Assembly (NCBI GenBank): GCA_001310555.1
Contig: BAXO01000011.1
Coordinates: 1 to 64,000, forward strand
DNA: 64,000 nt
Direction: 5' to 3'
Origin: Bacillus sp. JCM 19058
GTDB lineage: Bacteria > Bacillota > Bacilli > Bacillales_H > Bacillaceae_D
The notes under the pieces are model-generated. The model saw nothing but the letters and a program-made list of their open reading frames with translations. It was not told the DNA's origin and did not search any database. The translations under genes were made by a program, and so were the position numbers. How positions within the stretch are numbered: position 1 is the first letter of the stretch; each line of letters starts with the position of its first letter. Positions 29,760 to 39,871 of the stretch are shown here, in pieces.

Positions 29760-30417
29760 ATGAAAAAGCAATACGTCGTAATCGGATTAGGGCGATTTGG
29801 AAGCAGCGTTTGTAAGGAACTGTACAAAATGGGACACGAAGTCTTAGCGATCGATTATAAAGAGGATAGGGTAGAAGATTTAGTTAACTACTGTACTCAT
29901 GCTTCATTGGCTGATGCGACTGATGAAAAGGCGCTCCAATCGCTTGGAGTTCGAAACTTCGATTATGTCGTCGTGGCGATTGGCGATCATATTCAAGCTA
30001 GTATTCTATGCACTTTACTTTTAAAGGAAATGGGCGTTAAGAACGTTTGGGTTAAAGCAAGGAATTACTATCATCAACGAGTTCTTGAAAAAAATTGGTG
30101 CTGATAAAATTGTTCATCCTGAGCACGACATGGGGGTTCGGATCGCTCATAATTTAAGCTCTGAAAAAGTGATCGATTATATTGAACTGTCGTTAGATTA
30201 CAGCATTGTTGAATTGAAGGCATCGAAGAAAATTTCGGGAAAAACGCTGGCTGAGTTGGATATTCGTGCGAAATACGGCTGCACCATTTTAGGGATTAAA
30301 CGGAATGGAGACTTGAATATTTCGCCGTCACCGGATGATTTAATCATGAATGAAGATATTTTGATTGCAATCGGTCGTAACGATGAGTTGCAACGCTTTG
30401 AGGATATCGGGATTTAA
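29760..30417 (+). CDS. ktrA: Ktr potassium channel regulatory subunit (RCK protein, KtrA/KtrC type), frameshifted
   Basis: Cytoplasmic ring-forming RCK protein that gates the KtrB/KtrD potassium channel in response to nucleotides, with c-di-AMP binding its C-terminal RCK_C domain. The N-terminal Rossmann motif is VVIGLGRFGSSVCKEL, with the acidic ribose-binding Asp in VLAIDYKED. The RCK_C domain reads GKTLAELDIRAKYGCTILGIKRNG and ends with NDELQRFEDIGI. The frame breaks in a 7-A run at about 30089-30095 (VLEK into IGADKIVHPEHDMGV). Joined length is about 219 residues, as in KtrA/KtrC. Start ATG 29760 follows AAAAGGGG. The riboswitch upstream points to KtrA, yet no ktrB channel gene follows, as is usual for KtrC. 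Confidence 0.9.
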
Positions 30418-30464
30418 AACGACCGCATGCTGTTGCGCGATTATCTGATAGAAGGAGAATTCAA

Positions 30465-31337
30465 ATGATTAGAGGGACAGCAGCATTGACATATGAAGGT
30501 TTGGAAATGGAATACTCGATCCATGGTGAGGGAGAGCCGATCCTAGTTTTTCACGGTGGCCACTCGAATTGTAACGAGCAGTTTGGCTATGCCACATTAG
30601 AAAACGAAGGATATTCGCTCATTACGCCTTCGCGACCCGGCTACGGCACGACTTCTGAAAAAAATAGGCAAGAGCTTAGCACAGTCATGCCGTTATTATA
30701 TGGAGCTGCTTAACCAGCTTCGTATTCAGAAAGTACATGTGATTGCCATGTCAGCTGGTGGTCCGACAGGAATGATGTTTGCGAGCCTTTATCCTGAAAG
30801 AGTTCGAACCTTAACACTACAAAGTGCTGTTACGATGGAATGGTTAAAGCCGAAGGATAAAAAAATACAAGCTCGTTCAATTCATGTTTCACCCGTTAAC
30901 TGAAAAATGGGTATGGCGGCTCATGGCATGGTTGAACAATAAATACCCTTCATTTATTTTTGAGAAAATGGCACCTTCATTTAGTACGTTGCCTCTTCGC
31001 GATATTAGAAAGAAGCAGCTCGCTCGCGATTTGTATGAAGTACGCTACATGAATAACCGACAGCGTTCCGGGAAAGGCTTCTTCCTCGACCTTAAGCAGT
31101 CAATCGAGGTCACGAAGGAACACTTAAAACAAATTACGTGTCCAACCATCATCCTCCATAGTAAGTATGATGCGTCTGTTCCATTAACTCATCCACAGCA
31201 TGCCCACACATGTATTCGTCGCTCAGAGCTTCACCTACTTCATACATGGGGGCACTTGATTTGGCTCGGTGCAGGGTCGGAGGAGATGGAAACCATTTTG
31301 CTCGATTTTTTTTGAAGCGACATTCGCTTTAGCGTGA
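30465..31337 (+). CDS. Alpha/beta hydrolase, frameshifted
   Basis: Serine hydrolase-like protein of the alpha/beta fold. Oxyanion region VFHGGHSN, nucleophile elbow reading IAMSAGGPTG (Ser at about residue 102 after joining), the acid in HSKYDASVPLTH and the catalytic His in HTWGHLIWLG are all present. Frame changes occur in 7-A runs at about 30658 and 30860. An 8-T run near the end gives an apparent stop at 31315; removing one T extends the tail with EATFALA to 31337. About 290 residues. Start ATG 30465 follows GAAGGAG. It is convergent with the kinase gene, six bases apart. Substrate unknown. Confidence 0.78.
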
Positions 31338-31342
31338 AGGCT

Positions 31343-32286
31343 TTACGACTCGATTGTTCCATCCAATCGTTTCTGCAACACCTTTTTCATGTAGAGGTAG
31401 GCGTTTTCGTCCTTCTTTTTCGCAAAGAAGCGTAGGCCATCCAAGCTTTTGCAAAGTAGCGCTGCCCGCAGCCTTTGTTCGAAGTTTGGAATGTCTACAC
31501 CTTTCTTTTTACAATAATGAAGGAAATATTGCGGAAGCTGTAGGGAGGGCGTCCATAAGTGGAAGGTCGCTAAATCGAAAACGAAGTCTCCGTACATCGC
31601 CATTTCCCAGTCGATGAGCGCTGTAATGCCGCGATCGTCAGCGAGGATATTACCAAGATGAAAATCGCCGTGAACTAAGTATCGTTCAGAGGAGCTGTAG
31701 GTGGATAGTTCAATCATTTCAGCGTAGAACGTTTCAAACAATTCCCGCTCTAAAAAGCTGCTTCGAAACAGCTCATGCCAGCCATGCCAAAAGCCCGGCT
31801 CCCTTTCATCAAAAAAAAGCTTGAAGGTTTTGCTGCCAGCTTTTGTGCATTCCTGCCCCAGAAGCTCCAATAAATCCGTAGCCAGTTGTTTGCTCTGTCT
31901 CCAGCTGGTTTTTTTTGAAACAAAAGCTCGCTCAATTCAGGAAGAAAATGCTGAAGCTGTTTTTCTTCATAGTGCTGTAATGTCTTCCCAGCCGCTCGCT
32001 CGGAGATGGCATAATATATTTGGTTGTTAACAGCTCCCGCCTCCACCATTTTCGGAATCGGGAGCATTTCTGATGAGAACCGATAAGAAAGGTCTCGCTC
32101 TCTTTGGAATCCCTCAAAGCTCTGATTAAATCGAACGACAAACTTTTGCCCATTATGGCGAAAAAAATAAGCGCGATTAACCTCTCCTTGCTCAATAGCT
32201 TCGAGTTCTTCGATTTTATCGCCAAGCTGTTTTTGCAGAAACATTTCGGCTGAACGGTTATCTATATTCGTTTTAATCGGTGACAT
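31343..32286 (-). CDS. APH-family phosphotransferase, frameshifted
   Basis: Protein of the aminoglycoside phosphotransferase (APH/choline kinase-like) family, which phosphorylates small hydroxylated substrates with ATP. The catalytic loop HGDFHLGNIL and the metal-binding LIDWEMAMYGD are clear. The N-lobe has FVVRFNQSFEGFQRERDLSYRF with the ATP-anchoring Arg/Glu. The frame breaks in an 8-T run (plus strand about 31911-31918, joining ELLFQK to the TSWRQSKQLATDLLELLGQ part) and a 7-A/T run near 31812. Joined length is about 314 residues. Start ATG 32286 is chosen because GAAGGAAGG stands just upstream. It may act on a sugar, choline, a homoserine-like compound or an antibiotic. Confidence 0.8.
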
Positions 32287-32529
32287 ATCGTTTCCTTCCT
32301 TCAAGCTTTCCTATTATTTTATCATTTGTAATGAACACGTTGAACCCATTTATTTCACTTTTAAAAGCAGGGCTTGCTGAAGCACCGAACAGTGCATCTA
32401 CTCCCTTTCTCTTCATCGTAAAAAAAGTATAATTGTGAAATCTAAAATTTGACATTAACAAATAAGCGGAAGTAGCTTAGAATAGTTTATTAAGAGCAAT
32501 TTGTGCCAAGAGAGAAGGAGTTGGACAAG

Positions 32530-33811
32530 GTGAGTGACCTTAAAGCATTACAAGTATCAGAGTTGAAAGAGCGTTACGTGGCATTACAAAAAAAATACGA
32601 AGACTACCAACAGCAAAAGCTGAATCTTGACATGTCGCGAGGCAAGCCCTGTCCGGAGCAATTGGACCTGTCGCTTGCTATGCTCGATCTCGTAAATTCG
32701 GAGGAAAGTTTAACGACAGAAAACGGAATCGATACTAGAAACTACGGTCTACTTGATGGGATTCCTGAGGCTAAGCAGTTATTTGCTAATATTCTTGATG
32801 TGGAGCCAAAGGAAATCATCGTTGGGGGAAATTCAAGCTTGACACTGATGCATGATACGATCGCTCGCGCAATGTTTAATGGGATTTATGGAAGTGCCGT
32901 GCCGTGGATCCGACTTCCGAAAGTGAAGTTCCTGTGTCCGAGCCCGGGATATGACCGACATTTCGCGATTTGTGAGCTTTTTAATATTGAAATGATTACG
33001 ATAGACATGCTGGCAGAAGGACCAGATATCGAACGAATTGAGAAGCTAGTAGCTGAGGATGAGTCGATTAAAGGCATTTGGTGTGTACCAAAGTATAGCA
33101 ACCCTGATGGGACTACCTATTCAGACGAAGTGGTCAAACGCTTGGCAAAAATGAAAACGAAAGCCGCGGACTTCCGAATTTTTTTGGGATAATGCTTACG
33201 CAATGCATCATTTAACGGACACACCTGAGCAGTTGGAGGATATCTATGCCGCGAGCAAGGAAGCGGGCTATCCAGATCGGGTATTGATGTTTGCTTCAAC
33301 CTCAAAGGTTACCTTTGCTGGCTCAGGACTTGCTGCGATGGCTGCAAGTGAAAACAACCTGAATGTTTTTCGCAAGCAGCTTTCGATTCAAACCATCGGC
33401 TCAGACAAACTCAATCAGCTTCGCCATGTTCGCTTCTTCAAGGACGCGGCAGCGTTAGACGAGCATATGAAAAAGCACGCAGCAATTATTAAACCTAAGT
33501 TCGAGCAGGTGCTAAAAGCCTTTGACGAGCACCTTGATGGAAAGCAAATTGCCGAATGGTCCAGACCTGCTGGCGGTTATTTTATTAGTCTTGATACACT
33601 TGATGGCTGTGCCAAAGCTGTTGTTCGACTAGCAGCAGAGGCTGGCGTAAAATTAACCGGTGCTGGAGCAACTTTTCCGTACGGGATCGACCCGCGTGAT
33701 CGAAACATTCGAATTGCTCCGTCATTCCCGTCGTTGTCAGAGCTAAAAACGGCTATGGACATTTTTTGTATCTGTTTGGAGATGGTTAGTATAGAAAAAA
33801 ATAATGGCTGA
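32530..33811 (+). CDS. Aspartate aminotransferase-like PLP enzyme (type Ic, PF12897 family), frameshifted
   Basis: Fold-type I aminotransferase of the subgroup typified by Corynebacterium aspartate aminotransferase. Its signature LDMSRGKPCPEQLDLS follows the helical N-terminus. The PLP lysine lies in FASTSKVTFAGSGLAA, and the substrate-carboxylate Arg in DPRDRNIRIAPSFP near the end. The frame breaks in a 7-T run at about 33179-33185; removing one T joins ADFRIF to WDNAYAMHHL, the family's conserved Asn/Tyr site. Joined length is about 427 residues. The C-terminus may run past 33811 if the 7-A run at about 33793 is one too long. Start GTG 32530 has GAAGGAG 9 bases upstream. Confidence 0.85.
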
Positions 33812-34407
33812 AAAAAAAGCCTGCGTAACAAGCGTAACTTGCGGAGACTTACTAGGAAGGCTACAGTGCAAGAGATGACTCAACCCGTATCCTTGATTAG
33901 AGCGTACGGGTTGGTTTGTGTTGACAAAATCGTAGACTACGATCTGGGCAGAAGCCGATATCGGTATGAGGCGATTCCGATAATGGCAAAAGTCCTTGGA
34001 TCTATCTATCGCAAGGTTGTAACACTATCTCTTTCTAAGGTGGGCCAATCAAGCGAATCCGGCATGCTTTTATCCGAATCGGTCAAAAGCATGCTATAAT
34101 TAACCGTATAAAATTGACTTCGATTGTTAGAAAATCCGGCCTTTACGAAACGAATACGTGCCTGAAGCTGTACTTCAGCAAGCGGTTGCTTTGCTGGAAC
34201 AGAGGGGTTACTCTCTCCTGATGATTGCACTCCACTTAGAAAAGGAGTCTTGAATTCTAGCTTCAGCACCTTGGTAAAATATTCGCACGAGCAATAATGA
34301 AACCGCTAACATATGAGGTTTATTGGATGAAGCCGAATGCTGATCGTGATGTAGGCCTCGTTAGCTTGGTATATAAATCAATCTGGAGAAATTGGGGGGT
34401 GTGACTT
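33812..34407. other. 600-bp stretch without a recognised gene, with a hairpin
   Basis: Open frames on both strands overlap (86-87 codons) and match nothing I know. A frame near 34160-34240 reads VLQQAVALLEQRGYSLLMIALHLEKES, which looks like real protein and may be a gene remnant. A perfect 10-bp inverted repeat lies at 34062-34094 (GCATGCTTTT and AAAAGCATGC, 13-base loop), followed by TATAAT at 34095-34100. Confidence 0.4.
34062..34094. repeat. Perfect 10-bp inverted repeat
   Basis: GCATGCTTTT (34062-34071) and AAAAGCATGC (34085-34094) enclose 13 bases. It ends one base before a TATAAT-like hexamer, so it may be an operator over a promoter. There is no T-tract for termination on the plus strand. 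Confidence 0.55.
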
Positions 34408-35312
34408 ATGTTAAAAAAAGACATTGAGTGGAGTGCTCCGGTAAAAACGCTTGAGCTGTGGCATGTTCCCGGGATTCAATCGAGCTTTCAAATTCATGCT
34501 ATGCATATTCGCAAGGTCGAACGTGGATGGTATTATCCAGAACATCAACACCCCCACTTTTTTTGAGCTTAATCTCGTAACGCAAGGGTGTCAGGAGCTG
34601 ATGTTAAATGGACAGTCCTATTGCCAGCGGCAAGACTATGTCTCGATCATTCAGCCTGGTCAAGCGCACACTTGTCGGGCGGTGAATCAACCTACCCTGA
34701 CATTGCTATGCTTTCACTTTACGTTGGATGATCCATTGTTCGTAGGTTTATTACAGCAGCTTGAGCACGTTATTTACGCAGGCGATTCGGAGATTGCTCG
34801 CAGTATACGTCCAGCACTCGATAAATTAATGGTTTATGTTCATGTTTCCGACACGTTGACCGTGACGGAGCGTTTGAAGATCCAATCCGCTTTTTTTTGA
34901 GATGTTTGCCATTTTGGCTGATTGCTTAGCTTCCAATGAGTCCATCGGAAAAGAGCATAAGAGAGAAGAAAATATCGACATGTATACGTTGGCAAAACAA
35001 ATTGCTAGACGAATTGATCGGTTGCTCTATGAGGCTCCGCAAGATTCCTATATTGGAATTATTTCAGAACAGCTTCATGTTAGTCCTTCTTATGGCTATC
35101 GTGTATTCCGAAAGGTGTTTGGAATTTCTCCCCGTCAATATTTAACTAAAATCAAGCTTGAGCATGCTCAGTCGCTATTGCTTGAAACGAATATGAGTAT
35201 TGAGCAAATCGCGAATCAGTTAGGCTATCAGAGCGCCTCCCAATTCAGCCGCCAGTTTAAACGCTGGACTGGTCAATCTCCCCGTCAGTATAAGACCGGT
35301 ATTGAACGATGA
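34408..35312 (+). CDS. AraC-family transcriptional regulator with N-terminal cupin, frameshifted
   Basis: Sugar-type AraC regulator. The N-terminal cupin-like sensor reads WYYPEHQHPHFFELNLVTQG. The C-terminal DNA-binding half has two helix-turn-helix motifs, IISEQLHVSPSYGYRVFRKVFG then MSIEQIANQLGYQSASQFSRQFKRWTGQSPRQYK, the standard AraC signature. The frame breaks in a 7-T run at about 34560-34566 and an 8-T run at 34891-34898 (SAFF into EMFAILADC). Joined length is about 301 residues, normal. Start ATG 34408 follows GGGGGGTG. It lies 130 bp upstream of a sugar-binding protein gene on the same strand, the likely target. Confidence 0.88.
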
Positions 35313-35442
35313 TAATCTGTAAACTATTAAAGTCAAATTTGGTAAAGTTTTCGCATGATTAGGTTATGTCAATCGCATCCTTTACTAGATTACAATTATA
35401 TGGGGTGATTGGACAAATATTATTTTAACGGGAGGGAAGTCA

Positions 35443-36777
35443 TTGAATCATTTAAATCATGTAAGGGCTTTCTTTTATTTGATGCTTGCGTTTGTTTTCC
35501 TGCTTGTCGCCTGTAACGGCAATGAAGAAGCAGAGGGACTAGAGCTAGCCAAAGAAACAGAAACGTCAAACGATGATGTTGTGAAAATTAAAATTTTATA
35601 TCCGTGGGGAGAAGGAGCTTTTCTTGAAAGGTATGAGGCAATTGATGAAAAGCTAGAAGGGATAGAGCTGGAGTTTATTGACGGGCATGCTCAGCTCGAG
35701 CCACTGCAAGAATTAAATGCCAACAACGTTATACCAGATATTATTCTAGCAGAACATGGAACGACCCCGTTAGTCGAATTGGATATGATTCAGCCTCTTG
35801 ACGAATTAATTGAAAAACATCAATTCGATCTAACGAAGGTGTTTCCTTCAGCCATTGAATTTATCCGCGCTCAGGATTTGGAGGGGAGATTGCTTGGATT
35901 ACCAGTTTCAGGGGAAACGCACGCGTTATATTACAACAAAGAAGTGTTTGATTTGTTTGGGGTACCGTATCCGTCAAACGATTTGACATGGAATGAAATT
36001 GTTGATTTAGCGAGAAAAATGACGGCTGAGCGGGAAGGACAGCAGTACCGGGGATTAGAAATGGGAAAAGCATCGTCGATGGGAGCTGATTCTTTAATCC
36101 CGTTGGAGCAGTTAGCCGTTAATTTGACGGATCCCGAGACAGGGGAGGTGTTACTTACTGAGGAATCAGCCGTACAGAAATATCTGGAGCTAATGAAGGA
36201 CATTTATGATATTCCGGGATTGTATAACCCTGATCCAGAGTCTCGAAACGACTATGAGTTTCCTCTCGGTACAGTCGCAATGTTAGTCACATGGATCGAT
36301 TACGGTCGCTGGGGAATACCTGCCGACGCGGAGCTGATGAGTAACATCGGAATAGCTCATGTCCCGGTATGGGACGACAATCCGGTCGGTGCTCCAGTCG
36401 ATTCCAAGCTGCACGTAATTAACAAATATAGTGAGCACCAGGATGAGGCCTTCCAGGTCATTACGGAATATTTATCAACTGAACACCAAAGCCTGCTTGG
36501 GGCAAACTATGCAGAGCCGCCTGTTGTCAACGACCCGGATACGTGGGGAAAATACGGGACAAATTTTGTGAAGTTTGAAGAGATCGATATGCAACCTGTT
36601 TTTGCAGGAGAACGTGCAACCCCGCCTGAAAGAGTAAGCAAATGGGATGAATATGTAGGCTTGTTGGGGAAATTGCCGGAATTAGCCGAATCGAACACAG
36701 ACATCATGAGTCTATTACGTGTCTTGAAGGAAGAATCTGAAGCGAAGATCCAGGATGCGAAGGCGCAAGGACAATGA
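35443..36777 (+). CDS. Extracellular sugar-binding lipoprotein (ABC transporter, family 1)
   Basis: Binding protein of 444 residues, unbroken. Signal peptide ends in the lipobox FLLVAC (Cys about 24). The family motif LYYNKEVFDLFGVPYP then LTWNEIVDLARKMT is present, and the C-terminus is a charged helix (LLRVLKEESEAKIQDAKAQ). TTG 35443 is the start, with GGGAGGG 7 bases upstream. No permease follows; the transcript ends at a strong terminator. It is therefore an orphan binding protein, closely related to those at 1878, 36835 and 38389, and would have to share a permease encoded elsewhere. The AraC gene upstream probably controls it. Confidence 0.9.
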   Translation: MNHLNHVRAFFYLMLAFVFLLVACNGNEEAEGLELAKETETSNDDVVKIKILYPWGEGAFLERYEAIDEKLEGIELEFIDGHAQLEPLQELNANNVIPDIILAEHGTTPLVELDMIQPLDELIEKHQFDLTKVFPSAIEFIRAQDLEGRLLGLPVSGETHALYYNKEVFDLFGVPYPSNDLTWNEIVDLARKMTAEREGQQYRGLEMGKASSMGADSLIPLEQLAVNLTDPETGEVLLTEESAVQKYLELMKDIYDIPGLYNPDPESRNDYEFPLGTVAMLVTWIDYGRWGIPADAELMSNIGIAHVPVWDDNPVGAPVDSKLHVINKYSEHQDEAFQVITEYLSTEHQSLLGANYAEPPVVNDPDTWGKYGTNFVKFEEIDMQPVFAGERATPPERVSKWDEYVGLLGKLPELAESNTDIMSLLRVLKEESEAKIQDAKAQGQ

Positions 36778-36795
36778 ACCTTCAGAATGGCACAA

Positions 36796-36830
36796 CAAAA
36801 CCTTCGAAGGGCTTCCCTCCGAAGGTTTTG
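36796..36830. terminator. Bidirectional terminator between convergent binding-protein genes
   Basis: CAAAACCTTCG (36796-36806) and CGAAGGTTTTG (36820-36830) form a perfect 11-bp stem with A-rich and T-rich outer arms. It lies between stops at 36777 and 36835. Confidence 0.8.
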
Positions 36831-36834
36831 TGAT

Positions 36835-38180
36835 TTAACGAGAGCCTTTTGCCTTCTCGACCTCGATTTCAGCTTCTTCACTTAAATTCCGTAAAATCGA
36901 ATGAATGTCTTGTCCTGTGTCGACAGCATATGGCATGACCTGTTCTTCCCATACATTTTTTTTCAACGAAGCTATCCCAAACAGATGTATTCGTTGGAAT
37001 CGGTGAAATGGGCTGCTCCATAGAGCATCAAGGTTTTTGTCTTTCAATGCATCATATGCCTCATGCTCTTTTCCGTATCCTTCGTTCAATTCTTTATTCG
37101 TTAAACTCGTTAACATCATTTCTTCTTCTACTTGTTTTCGTTGGAAGTCTTCAGATAGTAGGTATTGGACGACTTCAAATGCTTCTTCGGGATGATCTGT
37201 GACTGATGAGATCCCGAACCAATTGATATCAGATCCTGGCACCGCTTGCAAAAAGCCTTCATCGGCGACAGGGTAACTGACAATGTCCCAATCAAACCCA
37301 ATCTCTTCATTCGTAGCAAGATTAGGAAGTAGATTATAAGTTGCCATCATGGCTGTAGTCCCTTCGAAAAAAAAGGACCAGCATTGTTCATCCAGTTCTC
37401 ATCATCATTTGGCCAGTTTCCAGGAATAGTGGCCATACTTCGAATCGTTTCAAGCATATAGCGAAAAGCCGGATCCGATTCAAGTAAAGGTTCATCTGTT
37501 TCTGGGTCTAAAAACTTTAACCCTAGCTGACGTGGCATATAAGAATTAATATGACCCGCGGCGATTCCATGATATTCAACACCATCAATTTCGCCCGTTA
37601 CTTTCTGGGCAAGGTCAAGCACTTCACTCCATGTCATGTCGTCTTCCGGATAATCTTGTCCCATCAGATCAAAAATTTCTTTGTTATAATGCAAAGCGAC
37701 CGAAAGTGATGAAGCTGGGAATCCATAAATCCCGTCATCCCCCGCTCAGGAATAGCTCATTTAATGGAGGAGCATCTACGCTTGATAAATCAAAATTTAC
37801 TTCTTCTAGCATTTCTCTCATATCCATTAACACGTGATCCTTTACCATGTGAGGGATATCAAAATAGTGAAACGTAGTTACGATATCAGGCATTTGACCA
37901 GCAGCGATTACTTCTTCTAAATCGTAGCCGAGTGATTCGACCACTCGATTTCAATGTGGGGGAATTTTTCATAAAAGTCATCATCGAACCACCAAGGATA
38001 AGTATCTGGCCAAGGGTTATTTACTTTCAATGTAACCGGTTCTCGCTCGGTTTCCCCCTCAACCGAAGAGCTCCCATCGTTATCCGTATCCTCTGATGAA
38101 GGGTCAGGACTATTTCCTGAACAAGCACTAATCAGCAATACAATACTAATGAATGTAGAGAGTTTTAACCACTTCTTCAT
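36835..38180 (-). CDS. Extracellular sugar-binding lipoprotein (ABC transporter, family 1), frameshifted
   Basis: Third orphan binding protein of the same subfamily, convergent with the previous one. Start ATG 38180 (GTGGAG site) gives MKKWLKLSTFISIVLLISAC with the lipobox Cys at about 20. Family motif LHYNKEIFDLMGQDYPEDDMTWSEVLDLA is clear. The frame changes three times: about 37935 (HSAT into VESLGYDLEEV), about 37740 in a CCCC run, and in an 8-A run (plus strand 37366-37373, GPFF into EGTTAMMATYNL). Joined length is about 448 residues. The helical C-terminus (SILRNLSEEAEIEVEKAKG) aligns with those of its paralogs. No permease adjacent. Confidence 0.86.
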
Positions 38181-38290
38181 GTTCAATTTGCTCCACCCCA
38201 TTTTGTAAGTAATTATGACGAAAAATGGTTTCAATAAAAGATTGAATCATTTGTCATTGTCATGATATATTAAGAATACTAATGAACGAT

Positions 38291-38304
38291 AAAAGTATAC
38301 TTAT
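38291..38304 (+). promoter_or_regulatory. AAGTATACTT palindrome, predicted operator of the GntR/LacI repressor
   Basis: AAAAGTATACTTAT with the perfect palindrome AAGTATACTT at 38293-38302, about 90 bp before the binding-protein start at 38389. The same core recurs upstream of 39872 (repressor gene) and 41117 (rhamnosidase operon). Confidence 0.55.
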
Positions 38305-38343
38305 AAGACGTCAATTTGTCTACTTTTATTTTTTAGAGAGTAA

Positions 38344-38357
38344 TGAAAGCGCTTTAA
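38344..38357 (+). promoter_or_regulatory. cre site (CcpA)
   Basis: TGAAAGCGCTTTAA is one base from the ideal TGAAAGCGCTTTCA palindrome. It lies 32 bp before the binding-protein start, a classic roadblock position for CcpA. Confidence 0.75.
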
Positions 38358-38388
38358 ATAATCTCAATCATGTTAGGAGGAGAAAGAA

Positions 38389-39727
38389 ATGAGCAGACGT
38401 TTTTTTTTTAGTTATGTTTTGTTGTAGTTTTGTCATTCTTGTAGGGTGTTCTGAAAGTAACGTGCGAGAAGAAGGAGGGGTTGAAGCGAATCAAGAAGTG
38501 AATGAAGAAAAAACAGATGAGCCTGTGACGCTTACATTTATGACTGATTATCCGGAGGAACTCTTAAATGAGGAATGGATCGAACCATGGGAGGAAAAGT
38601 TTCCTCATGTGTCGATTGAACAAGTGCAGGTCCAATCGGTAAACCGTGAGGGGGTAGAGGAAATGGTTGCCCAAGCCATTTTTCCGGACATCGCTTTCTT
38701 TCACAATAGTACAGGAATTAAAATTTTCGAAGATCTTGAAATGACGTTTGACTTAAATGATTTAGTTGAAGAGACGGGCTTTGATTTGAGTGTCATTAAT
38801 CAATCATTTCTTGATGTCATGCACGGCTATAACGATGGGAAATTACTTGCTTTGCCACTCACTGGAATGGGGTGGGTGACCTATTACAATAAAAATATTT
38901 TTGATGAGTTTGGTGTTCCTTACCCTGAAGATCATATGACATGGTCTGAAATATTGGATCTGGGTCGTGAATTAACGCGGGAAAAAGATGGGACATCATA
39001 TCGTGGACTTGATATTGGTGGAGAAGGGTGGGCGACTAGACAATGGTCAGTAGCAATGACAGATCCTGAAACAGACGCCCCCTTATTTACCACAGAAGAA
39101 GGTTATTTACAAACGTTTAATATGTTGGAAGAGCTCTTTTCAATCCCTGGAAATTACTCAGGAGATCCGGACCAATTAAATGGATTTTGGATCCCGTTTG
39201 TTGCTGATCAGAATATCGCAATGGTCGTTTCCAATGAAGATACGAAAGGGCTTCAACGAACAGAGGGGCTTGATAACGATTCATGGGACATCGTGACATG
39301 GCCGCAATTCGATGATCGACCGGGTTACATTCCGATGGCGGATGGGAATTATATGGGAATAAGCAGGTTTACCGAGCACCAAGAGCTCATCTTTGATATG
39401 ATTACCTATTTAGTTAGTGAGGAGCATCAAAAGTTTTTGGCTGGAAAAGGATACGTCCCTGTTGTAGACAGTCCAAGTGTTATTGCTAATTTCGGATCGG
39501 AACTCGGGCTTGAGGATAAAAACACGGATGCTATATTTTCACTTGAACACGCACCACCGCCACCACCACGACGGGAAAATGCTGAATTTGACTTGCCTAA
39601 TCTTGATGAAATTGTTGGTAAAGGAATTGAACGTTTACTGCTTAGAGAAGGTGACGTCCAAACGATTCTCCGAGAAATGCAAGATGAAGCTGAAGGAGCA
39701 ATTGCTGAAGCGAAGGGAGCGAATTAA
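38389..39727 (+). CDS. Extracellular sugar-binding lipoprotein (ABC transporter, family 1), frameshifted at its start
   Basis: Fourth member of the orphan binding-protein set. ATG 38389, after AGGAGGAG, reads MSRRFF then runs out of frame at a 10-T run (38400-38409); removing one T gives the signal peptide FLVMFCCSFVILVGC with lipobox Cys about 20. The remainder is unbroken: TYYNKNIFDEFGVPYPEDHMTWSEILDLGRELT is the family motif, and LREMQDEAEGAIAEAKG the helical tail. About 446 residues. A proline-rich APPPPPRREN segment near residue 385 is unusual for the set. Cre and AAGTATACTT boxes upstream suggest catabolite repression plus control by the GntR/LacI repressor encoded next. Confidence 0.88.
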
Positions 39728-39758
39728 CCATTTAAAAATAGAATAAGCTGTCATTGTA

Positions 39759-39796
39759 GGTAGCAGAGTCTTTCATCGTTCTGCTATCTTTTTTTT
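39759..39796 (+). terminator. Rho-independent terminator
   Basis: GGTAGCAGA (39759-39767) pairs with TCTGCTATC (39780-39788, one G-U pair), followed by eight T. Confidence 0.8.
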
Positions 39797-39820
39797 GTCA
39801 AATACGAAAAGTCCGCTCAT

Positions 39821-39852
39821 TTGCAAAAAGGATCCAGTAAACGTATACTTTT
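39821..39852 (+). promoter_or_regulatory. Repressor promoter with embedded GTATAC operator
   Basis: TTGCAA (39821-39826) and TATACT (39844-39849) are 17 bp apart. The -10 box lies inside AAACGTATACTTTT (39839-39852), the same palindromic core as the other sites, so the repressor probably represses itself. Confidence 0.6.
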
Positions 39853-39871
39853 ATCAAATGAGGTGGTTGTG

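Noticed and set aside
33839..34269. Overlapping 86- and 87-codon frames on opposite strands
   Set aside because: Neither has a ribosome site or recognisable family; kept only as an unexplained stretch.
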